Shown here piece by piece: positions 14,754 through 23,654 of a stretch of 64,000 bases of DNA. The number at the start of each line of letters is the position of its first letter. The first letter of the stretch is position 1. The DNA is from Curtobacterium sp. VKM Ac-1393 (GTDB taxonomy: Bacteria; Actinomycetota; Actinomycetes; Actinomycetales; Microbacteriaceae). The notes below the pieces were generated by a model. It saw only the letters and a list, made by a program, of their open reading frames with translations, did not search any database and was not told where the DNA came from. The stretch is from NCBI RefSeq assembly GCF_015350995.1, contig NZ_JADKRW010000004.1, positions 404,126-468,125 on the forward strand, in the 5' to 3' direction. Both the position numbers and the translations under genes were made by a program.

Positions 14754-17569
14754 GCCGGCGTCGGCGTCCCGGTGCCGGCCGGACGCCGTTCGCCCTCCGA
14801 CCGGCGCTCCGACTGGGGCGGCGGCTGGCGTTCGCGAAGGCCGGCCGGGCGGCGCTGATCATCGCCCTCATCGGCATCCCCACGGCCGGGTTCGCCGCCG
14901 TCGCGATCCTCGTGCAGTCCACGCAGGCCACGACCACCGAAGCCCTGGACCACGACCTCGGCAACGCTGCGGCGCAGATGCGGGTCTCCGGCCCGGACCT
15001 GCCCGGCATGCGGCAGGACCCGGTGCAGTGGCAGTTCACCGACTCGAAGCGGAACAGCCCCGTCACGAAGGCCGACGAGGACTCGCCGTTCGCCAACGTC
15101 CTCGCCCACGTGCCCGACGGCGCCCTGTCGATCCCGGTCGGCAACACGCCAGTCGTGGTGCAAGGCCCCAAGGGACCGGTCGGGCTCGCCGCCGTCGAGG
15201 GCAGCGTCTGGGACCCCGCACTCGACGGGCACTGGCGAGTCCTCGACGGCACCGCACCGACCGCGCGCAACCAGCTCATGGTCACGCCCGCGACCCTCGA
15301 CCGACTCGGGGCATCGATCGGCGACACCGTCGACCTGACCGACCCCGTCACCAAGCGCTTCACGATCACCGGGACGATGCGCGACCTCGGCTCGGCGCCC
15401 GGTGAGCAGGGCGTGTTCCTGCCGTGGGGGACCACCCTGTCGACGACCGACACCACGGACGCCACCGGGCTGTCCGACGTCACGGTCTACCTGCCGACCG
15501 ACGCCCCCACGTGGTCGGAGATCCAGCAGCTCAACGCGCACGGCATCGTCGTGCAGTCCCGGCCCGTCGTGCTGGACCCGCCGGATGCCCGCCTGCCCGG
15601 CGGCGGGATGAGCTCCTCGATCGGCTGGTACCTCGGCGCCATGGCGCTGCTCGGCGTCTTCGCGATGTTCGAGGTCGCGCTGCTCGCCGGTGCCGCGTTC
15701 CTGGTCGGCACCCGGGCGGACACCCGTTCGTACGCGATCGTGACGAGCGTCGGCGGGGACAAGCGGTTCGTCCGGACGATCGTCGCCGGTTCCGGCCTGG
15801 TGCTCGGGTCGATCGGCGCGGTGCTCGGCGTCGCCGTCGGCACGGGCATCGGCGTCCTGGTGTTCCGGCTCGTCGACAACGGCGACGTGGTGTCGTTCCC
15901 CGGGCTGCACGTGCCGCCGCTCCTGCTGCTCGTGGTCGCGGCCGCCGGAGTCCTGGCCGGGCTGGTGTCCGCACTCGTCGCTGCGCGGGCCGCCACCCGC
16001 ATCAACGTGCTCGCGGCACTGCGGGGTTCGCTCCGTCCGGCACCCGTCGACCGACCGGCCCGTCGTCGCCGACGCCTGTGGGGCCCGGGGCTCATCGTCG
16101 CCGGCACCGTGATGACGCTGGCCTGCGGCGTCGGGGTCCTCATGCTCAACGACCGCCCGGTACAGGACGACCACTGGGCCTGGGTGGTCGGTGCCGGGGT
16201 CGCGATCGGGCCGTGCCTGATGCAGCTCGGCATCGCGATCTGCTCACCCTGGCTCCTCGCCCTGGTGTCCCGGCTGTCATCGCGCCTGGGGCTGTCGGCC
16301 CGACTCGCCGCTCGCGATGCCCGGCGCAACCCGGTCCGGACGGTGCCCGTGCTCGCCAGCGTGATGAGCGTCGTGTTCGTCGCGTCGGTCGTGATCACGT
16401 GGAGCGCATCGAGCCACGCGCAGTACGTCCGCGACTACGAGTACCGCACCGCCGTCGGGGTGGCGACGACCGAGGTGCAGCTGACCGGCGCGGAGGGCAT
16501 GCCCCAGGGCCACGACGCCGCGTTGACCGCGCACGCGGCGAAGGTCGTGGCGCGGGTGCTCGACCACGACCGGATCCGGGTGCTCGGGGTCGTCGACGCC
16601 AGCGCTGGTGACACCCCGTCGACCATCACGGAGCCGCACCGCTGGGGGAACCACGACTGCCCGGCGCTCGACACCACGGGCTGCTCGGTCTACCTCGAGA
16701 GCGGCGACTCGATGGGCCCGCACATCTGGACCGGCACCGTCGATGACTACGCCGTGCTGACCGGGCACCGCCCGTCCACCGCCGTGCGAGATGCGCTCGA
16801 GGGCGGCAAGGCCGTGTCGCTCTGGCCGGAGTACGCCCGCGACGGCGCGGTCCGCATCGACACGTTCCACGACCGCACGTGGGAGAGCCCGACGATCACG
16901 ACGAGGACGAAGCCCGACGCCAGTGTGTCGATCCCGGCGGTGCTCGACGTGCAGTCACCGCGGATCCAGGTCGGCGTCTTCATGACGAAGGCCACCGCGG
17001 CGCACTACGGCGTCCCCGCCGTCGACGGCATGCTCGTCACGACACTGCCCGGCGACATCGCTCCCGAGCAGTGGGACGAGCTGAGCTCGGCGTGGCAGAG
17101 CTTCGGCGGCGCGGACCGAGCCCGGTGGGACGGCCCGCAGTTCGCCTACGAGGCCGGACCGGTCGACAACGGGGCACTCATCCGCGCGATCGTGCTCGCA
17201 CTGGCCGCGGCGGTGACGATCGGCGCGACAGCGGTGGCCATCGGGCTCGCACGGTCCGACGGGCGCCGAGACGACGAGGTACTCGACGCGATCGGCGCCG
17301 CACCGCGACTGCGCCGGCGGGTGTCGACCTGGCAGGCGGCGATCCTGGCCTCGGTCGGCGCGGTGATCGGCACCCTGCTGGGGCTGCTGCCGATCCGAGC
17401 CCTCACCCTGCGGTTCTCGGCGCCCGCGGCCGGGTCGAGCCACCTGCCGTTCGTGCCGGACTGGTCGATGCTGGCGCTGCTCGGGATCGGGTTGCCGCTC
17501 CTGGTGACCGCAGGGGCGTGGCTCACCGCGCACGGCCGACGACGGGTGGCGGTGCGGCGGGCGCACTGA
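14750..17569 (+). CDS. FtsX-like ABC permease, two-repeat
   Basis: 939-residue membrane protein. After a basic N terminus comes a first span (ALIIALIGIPTAGFAAVAIL), a ~220-residue extracytoplasmic domain, a first three-span FtsX block (about residues 285-420), two to three further spans around 440-560, another large external domain, and a last three-span block (about 805-930). The doubled FtsX layout is typical of actinobacterial PadR-linked exporters. Translationally coupled to the ATPase. Substrate not deducible. Confidence 0.88.
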   Translation: MSRRRRPGAGRTPFALRPALRLGRRLAFAKAGRAALIIALIGIPTAGFAAVAILVQSTQATTTEALDHDLGNAAAQMRVSGPDLPGMRQDPVQWQFTDSKRNSPVTKADEDSPFANVLAHVPDGALSIPVGNTPVVVQGPKGPVGLAAVEGSVWDPALDGHWRVLDGTAPTARNQLMVTPATLDRLGASIGDTVDLTDPVTKRFTITGTMRDLGSAPGEQGVFLPWGTTLSTTDTTDATGLSDVTVYLPTDAPTWSEIQQLNAHGIVVQSRPVVLDPPDARLPGGGMSSSIGWYLGAMALLGVFAMFEVALLAGAAFLVGTRADTRSYAIVTSVGGDKRFVRTIVAGSGLVLGSIGAVLGVAVGTGIGVLVFRLVDNGDVVSFPGLHVPPLLLLVVAAAGVLAGLVSALVAARAATRINVLAALRGSLRPAPVDRPARRRRRLWGPGLIVAGTVMTLACGVGVLMLNDRPVQDDHWAWVVGAGVAIGPCLMQLGIAICSPWLLALVSRLSSRLGLSARLAARDARRNPVRTVPVLASVMSVVFVASVVITWSASSHAQYVRDYEYRTAVGVATTEVQLTGAEGMPQGHDAALTAHAAKVVARVLDHDRIRVLGVVDASAGDTPSTITEPHRWGNHDCPALDTTGCSVYLESGDSMGPHIWTGTVDDYAVLTGHRPSTAVRDALEGGKAVSLWPEYARDGAVRIDTFHDRTWESPTITTRTKPDASVSIPAVLDVQSPRIQVGVFMTKATAAHYGVPAVDGMLVTTLPGDIAPEQWDELSSAWQSFGGADRARWDGPQFAYEAGPVDNGALIRAIVLALAAAVTIGATAVAIGLARSDGRRDDEVLDAIGAAPRLRRRVSTWQAAILASVGAVIGTLLGLLPIRALTLRFSAPAAGSSHLPFVPDWSMLALLGIGLPLLVTAGAWLTAHGRRRVAVRRAH

Positions 17570-17603
17570 GGCGGGGGGGTGGCGCGGCACGGGGCGCCGT
17601 CCC

Positions 17604-17634
17604 GGTGCAGCCCGGTCAGGTGCCGGGCTGCACC
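17604..17634. terminator. Bidirectional terminator between exporter and membrane protein
   Basis: GGTGCAGCCCGG and CCGGGCTGCACC form a 12-base stem with a 7-base loop. The stop codon of the minus-strand gene (17616) lies in the loop, so the hairpin overlaps its last codons and also closes the exporter operon. Confidence 0.7.
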
Positions 17635-18053
17635 ACCATGAGCACGGCGACGACGACCCACACCAGGTTGAACAGGCCGACCAGGGCCGCGAGCTTCCGC
17701 GGCGAGCGCTCGGTCCCGTTGCCACGCAGGACCTCGCGCTGCTCCGGCAGGACCCCGAGCGCGAGGACGGCCGCAGCCACCGCGGTCAGGCCGATCGACA
17801 CGAGCAGCCAGGCCTCGTCGAGCGCCCCGACCTCGAACGCCAGGGCCGTGCCGAACGTCGGGACGGCGAGCGAGATGATCGAGTACACGTGGCAGATCCG
17901 GTGCAGGACCGTGGCGACCGCGCGGGCCCCCTGGTCGTGCGGGTCGGCGACGAGCGCGTGGGCCGGCTTCGGGAACATGCTCCCGGCGACCGCGACGGGC
18001 CCGAGGGTGAGCAGCGCCGCCACGACGTGCACGGTGAGGAGGACGCTGGACAT
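17616..18053 (-). CDS. Four-span membrane protein (DUF2269-like)
   Basis: 145 residues with four hydrophobic segments (about 4-24, 55-75, 82-102, 122-142). The pattern HVVAALLTLGPVAVAGSMFP and the conserved His/Tyr of HRICHVYSII resemble DUF2269-type integral membrane proteins, an assignment from memory of the family and not certain. Function unknown. Convergent with the exporter operon; 30 bases downstream of the next minus-strand gene. Confidence 0.65.
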   Translation of the reverse strand: MSSVLLTVHVVAALLTLGPVAVAGSMFPKPAHALVADPHDQGARAVATVLHRICHVYSIISLAVPTFGTALAFEVGALDEAWLLVSIGLTAVAAAVLALGVLPEQREVLRGNGTERSPRKLAALVGLFNLVWVVVAVLMVVQPGT

Positions 18054-18083
18054 CCCTTCCAGCCTAGGGCGCGGCCGCCGTGC

Positions 18084-19187
18084 TCACGTGTCCGCGCAGA
18101 ACGACTCGACGTCGACGTGGACACCGTCGAGGCCACCGCCGAGCCGCATCCGTTCGACCGCCGCGTCCTCGCGGAGCGGCATGACGAGGTCGGTGCCCAT
18201 CGCCCGGTCCACCGCCGCGTAACCGGCTGCGTCCCACCCCCGCTGCACCCGCGGAGCCAGGTCCTGCGGCCGCACGGTGGGCAGCACGAGCGACCCGGTC
18301 CACCGCCGGCCGCCACCGTCGCACCGCTCCGCGACGAGTTCGACCTGCGGAGGCGCTGCGGCGGCGGGTGTCGGTGACGACAGGTCGTCGAGGGGACCCG
18401 CCCAGCGGATGGTGTCCTCGAGCAACGAGCGGGTCCCCGCCTCGATCGCGTCGCCGCCGAGCGTCGTCGTCGTGGTCGGCACCGGCCCCGGCCAGTCGGG
18501 GTCCGGCGTCACCGACGGCTCGGTCGTCGTCGCGGCCTCCGGAGCACGTCCGAGGGAGCCGTCCGGCAACCCGCTCCCCGTGATCAGCGGACCGACGGCG
18601 AGCAACCCGACCAACGCGATCGCGATGCCCGCGTCCAGTGGCCACAGGAACTCGGGCACCTGGACGGCCTGGTCAGCCCTCGTGACCCGTGTCCGGCGCA
18701 GCCACAACGCGACGGTCAAGAACCCCACCCCGACCGTGACGACCGCCAGCTCGATGGGGAGCGGCACGATCCCGAGCCCGGCAGCCCACCACGTCGCCGG
18801 CAGTGCGGCTGCGATCGCGGTGGTCAGGTACGACGCGGCGACCAACCGGGTCTCGCGTCGCGGCAGGACCTCGTCGGCGCGGCGTGGGCGGGACAGTATC
18901 CACGCCGTCGCCACGACCGCGTTGACGCCGACCCCGATGCGTCCGAGACCGAGCCCTACGAACTGGCCGAAGTCCCACCAGACCTGCGTGTCGTCGTCCA
19001 CCTCGTACCGGGTGTGCCCGGCGAAGTGGAGCAGGACGAGCACGCCGGCCACCCCGAGCAGGTACAGCGCCCAGGACCACCGCGGCACCGCGAGTCGTCG
19101 GAGCGCGGCGGCGACGAACACCACCGACGTCGGCATGAGCAGCAGCAGCGCGACGCCCGCCACGCCGTCGAACGCGTTCGGTTCCAC
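18084..19187 (-). CDS. Multi-span membrane protein with extracytoplasmic C-terminal domain, unknown
   Basis: 367 residues. Five to six hydrophobic segments fill residues 8-215, then a low-complexity Thr/Pro linker (TTTEPSVTPDPDWPGPVPTTTTT) leads to a ~130-residue polar domain containing two Cys, presumably outside the membrane. Start is GTG, 7 bases after TAGCGT (leaderless). No family recognised. Same strand as the DUF2269-like gene and 30 bases from it, so probably co-transcribed. Confidence 0.6.
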   Translation of the reverse strand: MEPNAFDGVAGVALLLLMPTSVVFVAAALRRLAVPRWSWALYLLGVAGVLVLLHFAGHTRYEVDDDTQVWWDFGQFVGLGLGRIGVGVNAVVATAWILSRPRRADEVLPRRETRLVAASYLTTAIAAALPATWWAAGLGIVPLPIELAVVTVGVGFLTVALWLRRTRVTRADQAVQVPEFLWPLDAGIAIALVGLLAVGPLITGSGLPDGSLGRAPEAATTTEPSVTPDPDWPGPVPTTTTTLGGDAIEAGTRSLLEDTIRWAGPLDDLSSPTPAAAAPPQVELVAERCDGGGRRWTGSLVLPTVRPQDLAPRVQRGWDAAGYAAVDRAMGTDLVMPLREDAAVERMRLGGGLDGVHVDVESFCADT

Positions 19188-19238
19188 CCTGGCGACGCTA
19201 CGAGCACCCCGTGCCGTCGCCGGACTCCCGGCGCGCGA

Positions 19239-19571
19239 CTACGTCCGACGACCCATCGGGATCGACACCTCGGCCAGCACGACCTCGTCGTCCATCGGGA
19301 TCGGACCCCGCACCCGCGGGACCCCGTCGACCCACTCGACCGGCACCCCCGCAGCCGCGAGCCCCTCGACGCTCAGCTCGATCCGGAGCAACGGCAGCGC
19401 GAGGTCGCCGTACCGCTCGGCGACGACCTCGGCCACCCGGTCCGGAGTCGTGGCACGGACGTACCCGCCGGGCTCGAGCGGCACCCCGCGGGTGGACACC
19501 TCGTACTCGCCGAACCCGCGGCTCATCTCCCAGTCGTCGGCGATCGCCACGTGACAGACCACATCGGTCAT
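19239..19571 (-). CDS. DUF952 family protein
   Basis: 110-residue small cytosolic protein. The opening CHVAIADDWE, the YEVSTRGVPLEPGGYVRATTPDRVAEVVAERYGD segment and LPLLRIEL match the DUF952 (ADP-ribosyltransferase-like fold) family as I remember it; no enzymatic role is established. GGAGGG precedes ATG. Divergent from the TetR gene at 19625 across a 53-base gap holding a clear operator, so it is probably that regulator's target. Confidence 0.72.
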   Translation of the reverse strand: MTDVVCHVAIADDWEMSRGFGEYEVSTRGVPLEPGGYVRATTPDRVAEVVAERYGDLALPLLRIELSVEGLAAAGVPVEWVDGVPRVRGPIPMDDEVVLAEVSIPMGRRT

Positions 19572-19586
19572 GGACCCTCCTCGTCA

Positions 19587-19606
19587 ATGAAACGGGAGCG
19601 TATCAT
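19587..19606. promoter_or_regulatory. TetR operator between DUF952 and tetR-like genes
   Basis: ATGAAACG-ggag-CGTATCAT: 8-base arms with one mismatch, 18 bases before the GTG of the regulator and directly upstream of its TAGGAT box (19613-19618). Confidence 0.65.
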
Positions 19607-19624
19607 TCTGGCTAGGATGGGTCC

Positions 19625-20167
19625 GTGAACAAGCGTGGACGTCCGACCGCCGACGAGCGGGCCGCCCGTGACGAGCGGATCCTCGACGTCGCGACCGCGC
19701 TGTTCCTGGAGCACGGGTTCGCGGGGGTCGCGCTCGACCGCATCGCCGCCGAGTCCGGGGTCACCAAGCGCACGCTCTACACGGCGTTCGGCGACAAGCC
19801 GGCGATCCTCCGGGCGGTCGTCCGCCGGCAACACCCCTACGCCGACCAGCCCACCGGGGACCTCGTGTCCACGGCCACGGCGATCGGCGCCGCGCTGCTG
19901 TCGGACCGTGCCGTCGCCCTGCACCGGCTCGTCATCGCGGAGTCGCCCCGGTCACCCGAGCTCGCCCGCGAGTTCCACGAGGCCGGCCCGCTCGCCGCCC
20001 AGCAGGCCCTGGTCCGTGCCGGCGCGACTCCGGAGACCGCTGGCGAGCTCTTCACCCTGCTGCTGGGGGAGCTCCACCGCGAGCGCCTGCTCGGCCTGGC
20101 CCCGGCCCCGACGGCGGCCGAGGTCGCCGCACGCGCCGCGCGTGCCGTCGCGGTGCTCTCGACCTGA
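19625..20167 (+). CDS. TetR family transcriptional regulator
   Basis: 180-residue regulator. The N-terminal helix-turn-helix covers residues 15-60 (ILDVATALFLEHGFAGVALDRIAAESGVTKRTLYTAFGDK); the C-terminal helical domain resembles the AefR/TetR_C_7 type. GTG start is 6 bases after TAGGAT, so leaderless. Divergent from the DUF952 gene with a shared operator. A perfect 44-base palindrome follows the stop. Confidence 0.9.
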   Translation: MNKRGRPTADERAARDERILDVATALFLEHGFAGVALDRIAAESGVTKRTLYTAFGDKPAILRAVVRRQHPYADQPTGDLVSTATAIGAALLSDRAVALHRLVIAESPRSPELAREFHEAGPLAAQQALVRAGATPETAGELFTLLLGELHRERLLGLAPAPTAAEVAARAARAVAVLST

Positions 20168-20175
20168 CCCCAGGG

Positions 20176-20219
20176 CGGACGGGAGGCCCGTGGCGGCGCC
20201 GCCACGGGCCTCCCGTCCG
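20176..20219. terminator. Dispersed intergenic hairpin, copy 5 (perfect palindrome)
   Basis: A 44-base perfect inverted repeat with no loop bases: 22-base arms beginning CGGACGGGAGGCCCGTGG. Terminator of the TetR gene; the most complete copy and a good reference for the family. Confidence 0.78.
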
Positions 20220-20230
20220 TCACGGAGTGC

Positions 20231-20273
20231 GCAGAAGGCGACGGGTCACGCGCTCGGACCCGTCGCCTTCTGC
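20231..20273. terminator. Long hairpin terminator
   Basis: 17-base arms GCAGAAGGCGACGGGTC / GACCCGTCGCCTTCTGC with a 9-base loop, extended outside by GAGTG/CACTC. It is unrelated to the dispersed hairpin next to it and lies 26 bases beyond the 3' end of the minus-strand SDR, its likely client. Confidence 0.75.
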
Positions 20274-20298
20274 TCACTCGATGCGGCGCGAACCGCGC

Positions 20299-20970
20299 TC
20301 AAGCGGGGTCGGGCAGCGCCTCTGCGTAGGTGCGGAACTCGCCGCGCTCCGCGTGGATCGCCCACAGGCGATCCGCGATGGACGCACCGGAGTGCTCCGG
20401 CTGCCCGTCGTCGATGCCGAACGGGATGATGAGCTGGCCGACGTGGACCTGCTCGTCGCGCACGGCGTCGTGCAGGAGCTGGGCGTAGGCGCTCTCCGCC
20501 GCGAAGGCGACCGAGGTGCCGGTGACCCGGGCGCCGGGACGCACCGCACTGCCGCCGTTCACGAACAGGATCGTGCCGTGGCCGATCGCACGCATGCCGG
20601 GCAGCACCTGGCGGACCGCGTTGACCGAGCCGTAGACCGAGAACTCGATCGGGCCGACCAGGTCGTCCGCGGTGGTCTCGAGCACCGGGCGCATGTACTC
20701 CTTGGCGGGGAGCGGGCTGTACTGCAGCACCTCGATGGGGCCGAGCTGCTCGGTCGCGCGCTCGAGGGCGGTGCGGAGCGAATCGCCGTCACGGACGTTC
20801 GCGGCGAACCCAGCGGCCGTGATGCCCTGCTCGCGCAGCGACGCGGCGAGGCCGTCCAGGCGGTCCTGGTTGCGGGAGACGAGGGCGATCGAGAAACCCT
20901 CGCGGCCGAAGCGTTCGGCGACGGCGAGACCGAGGCCCTTGCCGGCCCCGATGATGGCGATGGTGGTCAT
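20299..20970 (-). CDS. Short-chain dehydrogenase-like protein lacking the YxxxK pair
   Basis: 223-residue Rossmann protein. The dinucleotide site is GAGKGLG near the N terminus, then NVRDGDS and VNGGSAV. The usual catalytic Tyr-x3-Lys is not visible: the matching place reads SAYAQLLHDAV, with Gln/Leu where Lys is expected, so it may be a non-canonical or binding-only SDR. Overlaps the upstream cupin gene by four bases (ATGA), forming a two-gene operon under the MmyB-type motif. Confidence 0.8.
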   Translation of the reverse strand: MTTIAIIGAGKGLGLAVAERFGREGFSIALVSRNQDRLDGLAASLREQGITAAGFAANVRDGDSLRTALERATEQLGPIEVLQYSPLPAKEYMRPVLETTADDLVGPIEFSVYGSVNAVRQVLPGMRAIGHGTILFVNGGSAVRPGARVTGTSVAFAAESAYAQLLHDAVRDEQVHVGQLIIPFGIDDGQPEHSGASIADRLWAIHAERGEFRTYAEALPDPA

Positions 20971-21365
20971 GCGGAGTACTCCTCGTCGGTGACGTGCTCG
21001 AGCCAGGTGGTGGTGGTCGCCGGGTCGTCGGCGAGGTCGAGCATCGCGAGGTGCTCCATGTAATCGGTCGGGGTCGCACCGTGCCAGTGCTCCTCACCCG
21101 CCGGCGTGTAGACGGTCTGGCCGGGCTGGACCTCGACCACGCCGCCGTCACGGGTGCCCATCAGCGCGACGCCCTCGGTGACGTGCAGGGTCTGGCCCTT
21201 GGCGTGCGCGTGCCACGCGGTGCGGGCCCCGGGCAGGAACCGGACCTTCGCGACGGTCATCGTCTGGCCGGCTTCCGTCGGGCTGGCGATGGCGTCGAGG
21301 TACACGTCACCGGTGAACTGCGCGGCCGGGTTCTTGACGGTCGGCTGCTTCGGTTGGATCTCCAT
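20967..21365 (-). CDS. Cupin-domain protein
   Basis: 132-residue single-domain cupin. Motif 1 is AWHAHAKGQTLHVTEG and motif 2 is PGQTVYTPAGEEHWHGA, together giving the His/His/Glu/His metal set. Relatives are often annotated carboxymuconolactone decarboxylase-like or quercetinase-like; reaction unknown. ATG at 21365 has TACCGT 8 bases upstream (leaderless). First gene of the cupin-SDR operon. Confidence 0.85.
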   Translation of the reverse strand: MEIQPKQPTVKNPAAQFTGDVYLDAIASPTEAGQTMTVAKVRFLPGARTAWHAHAKGQTLHVTEGVALMGTRDGGVVEVQPGQTVYTPAGEEHWHGATPTDYMEHLAMLDLADDPATTTTWLEHVTDEEYSA

Positions 21366-21399
21366 GGCCCCGACGGTAGGCCGATGTGCGCACCGGAGG

Positions 21400-21417
21400 G
21401 AGGTGCCGGTCGTACCC
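21400..21417 (-). promoter_or_regulatory. MmyB-regulon motif, copy 2 (cupin-SDR promoter)
   Basis: On the minus strand GGGTACGACCGGCACCTC, ending 34 bases before the cupin ATG and upstream of TACCGT. It agrees with the motif in front of the MmyB genes at about 12 of 18 positions, at the same spacing. Confidence 0.55.
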
Positions 21418-21474
21418 CTCAGCCGTTTCCCGAACACGACGTGTGTGATCGAAGCACGATCCGGGAGGACCACC

Positions 21475-22650
21475 GTGCACAGCAGCGAACACCCGACCCC
21501 GAACCCGCACCCGAGCCCCACCCGAGCCCGACGCGCCTGGTCGGCAGCGGGCATCGCCGCGGTGGCCGCCCTCGCCCTGAGCGGCTGCGCCGATGCCGCA
21601 CCCGACGACGACGGCGGCACGTCGACGAGCGCCCGCGCCACCGCCCCAGCCGACCTGCCCACCGGGCAGGTCGCGCTCGACGGCGACACCAGCGACGTGG
21701 TCACCGGGCTCGAGGCGCCGTGGTCGGTCGTCCGGACGGGCGACGACGGCGACGCCCTGGTCAGCGAACGCGACTCGGCGAAGGTCCTCGAGCTGCAGGA
21801 CGACGGCACGACGCGCGAGGTCGGCACCGTCGACGGCATCAGCCACGGCGGCGAGGGCGGGCTCCTCGGGCTGGCCCTGCACGACGGCGACCTGTTCGTG
21901 TACTCGACGGCCGACGACGGCAACCGGATCCAGCGGTTCGAGCTGACGGGCAGCGCCGGGTCGTGGGCGCTCGGCGATGCGACGACGATCATCGACGGGC
22001 TGCCGTCGAACACGTTCCACGACGGCGGCCGCATCGTGTTCGGCCCCGACGACATGCTCTACGCCAGTGTCGGGGACGCCGGCACGAGCAGTGACGCGCA
22101 GGACGAGGACTCGCTCGCGGGCAAGATCCTGCGGCTCACCCCGGACGGCGACGTGCCGGACGACAACCCGTTCGACGGGTCACCCGTGTGGAGCCTCGGG
22201 CACCGCAACGTGCAGGGCCTGGGGTGGTCGTCCGACGGCACGATGTTCGCGTCGGAGTTCGGCGAGAACACCCTCGACGAGCTGAACGTGATCGAGGCGG
22301 GCGAGAACTACGGCTGGCCAGAGGTCGAGGGCGAGGGCGGCGAGGACCAGGGCTTCGTCGACCCGGTGCAGCAGTGGTCCACCGACGATGCGTCCCCGAG
22401 CGGCCTGACGGTCGTCGACGACACGGTGTTCGTCGCCAACCTGCGCGGCGAGGTGCTCCGGGCGATCCCGGCGGACGACCCGAGTACCTCGACCGAGTAC
22501 TTCCCAGGGGACTTCGGCCGGATCCGGACGGTGCTCGAGGGGCCGTCGGACACGCTCTGGTTCGTCACGAACAACACCGACGGCCGTGGTGACCCCGCAG
22601 CGGGGGACGATCGCATCGTCTCGGTCCCGCTCACAGGGGCGGCGGGCTGA
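21475..22650 (+). CDS. PQQ-type sugar dehydrogenase lipoprotein
   Basis: 391-residue secreted protein of the glucose/sorbosone dehydrogenase (Gdh-B) beta-propeller family. The signal peptide ends in lipobox LSGC (Cys about residue 37), followed by a disordered Asp/Thr linker. Family hallmarks are LYASVGDAG and SLGHRNVQGLGW (His and Arg of the active site), then EFGENTLDELNVIEAGENYGWPEVEG. GTG start at 21475 has GGGAGGA five bases before it. Likely oxidises aldose sugars outside the membrane; PQQ dependence is inferred from the family. Divergent from the cupin operon. Confidence 0.87.
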   Translation: MHSSEHPTPNPHPSPTRARRAWSAAGIAAVAALALSGCADAAPDDDGGTSTSARATAPADLPTGQVALDGDTSDVVTGLEAPWSVVRTGDDGDALVSERDSAKVLELQDDGTTREVGTVDGISHGGEGGLLGLALHDGDLFVYSTADDGNRIQRFELTGSAGSWALGDATTIIDGLPSNTFHDGGRIVFGPDDMLYASVGDAGTSSDAQDEDSLAGKILRLTPDGDVPDDNPFDGSPVWSLGHRNVQGLGWSSDGTMFASEFGENTLDELNVIEAGENYGWPEVEGEGGEDQGFVDPVQQWSTDDASPSGLTVVDDTVFVANLRGEVLRAIPADDPSTSTEYFPGDFGRIRTVLEGPSDTLWFVTNNTDGRGDPAAGDDRIVSVPLTGAAG

Positions 22651-22671
22651 GCCAGCGGCCTCGCCCCACAG

Positions 22672-22689
22672 GGGTTCCGGCAGCCCCTC
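22672..22689 (+). promoter_or_regulatory. MmyB-regulon motif, copy 3
   Basis: GGGTTCCGGCAGCCCCTC, ending 34 bases before ATG 22724; TACCGT follows 8 bases before the start codon. Confidence 0.6.
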
Positions 22690-22723
22690 GCTCGCACGCA
22701 GTCCAGCCGGTTACCGTGACGGC

Positions 22724-23602
22724 ATGAACTACCGCGACGAAGCCCGCGACTTCCTGTCCAGCCGTCGCGCCCGCATCACCCCCGAGCAGGCCGGGGTCGA
22801 GACGTTCGGCACCCGCCGCCGTGTGACGGGGCTCCGACGCGAAGAGATCGCCCGGCTGGCCGGCGTGAGCATCGACTACTACACGCGGCTCGAGCGGGGG
22901 AACCTGCAGGGTGTCTCGGACAGCGTGCTCGAGGCCGTCGCCGGCGCACTGCAGCTCGACCCCGCCGAGCTCGAGCACCTGCGCGACCTCTCCCGGCACC
23001 AGAACGCGACCCCGCGGCGAGCGGGGAAGGTCGTGCCGGTGGCGGCCGTCCGCCCGGAGTTGCAGTACCTGCTCGACGTCATCACCGACGCCCCGGCGAT
23101 GATCATCAACAACCGGCAGGACATCGTCGCGGCCAACGCGCTCGGCTTCGCGATGCACTCGGACCTGGTGGCGGCTCCGGCCCGGCCGATGAACTTCTCG
23201 CGCTTCATCTTCCTCGACCCGAAGGCGCGGAACTTCTACCAGGACTGGCAGCGGGCGGCGCACACGAACGTCGCGATCCTGCGACGCGAGGCTGGTCGGA
23301 CACCGAACGACCGTGACCTCGCGGCGCTCATCGGCGAGCTGTCGATGCGGAGCGATGACTTCCGCGCGCTCTGGGCAGCGCACGACGTCCGACGCCACTA
23401 CTCCGGTGTGAAGTCCTTCCGGCACGCCGTCGTCGGGCCGCTCGAACTGCACTTCCAGACGCTCGAACTCGCCGAGGACCCCGGGCTCGCGCTCACGATC
23501 TACCCGGCGACCCCGGGCAGCCCGACCGCCGACGCGCTCCGCCTGCTCGCCTCGTGGGCGGCGACGGAGCAGATCGCGGAACGCGCTCGCGCATCCGCCT
23601 GA
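22724..23602 (+). CDS. MmyB-like helix-turn-helix transcriptional regulator
   Basis: 292 residues, paralogous to the genes at 2478 and 23655. The HTH is RREEIARLAGVSIDYYTRLERGNLQG (about residues 35-60); the ligand-binding domain starts around residue 105 (PAMIINNRQDIVAANALG) and ends with LALTIYPATPGSPTADALRLLASWA. The usual YSPLF-like middle is altered to MHSDLVAAPARPMNFSRF. Leaderless ATG. Followed 52 bases later by another MmyB gene, so a tandem duplication has diverged. Confidence 0.88.
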   Translation: MNYRDEARDFLSSRRARITPEQAGVETFGTRRRVTGLRREEIARLAGVSIDYYTRLERGNLQGVSDSVLEAVAGALQLDPAELEHLRDLSRHQNATPRRAGKVVPVAAVRPELQYLLDVITDAPAMIINNRQDIVAANALGFAMHSDLVAAPARPMNFSRFIFLDPKARNFYQDWQRAAHTNVAILRREAGRTPNDRDLAALIGELSMRSDDFRALWAAHDVRRHYSGVKSFRHAVVGPLELHFQTLELAEDPGLALTIYPATPGSPTADALRLLASWAATEQIAERARASA

Positions 23603-23603
23603 C

Positions 23604-23621
23604 GGGTACCAGCAACCCCTT
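23604..23621 (+). promoter_or_regulatory. MmyB-regulon motif, copy 4
   Basis: GGGTACCAGCAACCCCTT, ending 33 bases before ATG 23655, starting just after the stop codon of the upstream paralogue. TACCGT lies 6 bases before the start codon. Confidence 0.6.
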
Positions 23622-23654
23622 CTTCCCCACCCGGCACCGTCCTACCGTGGACGC

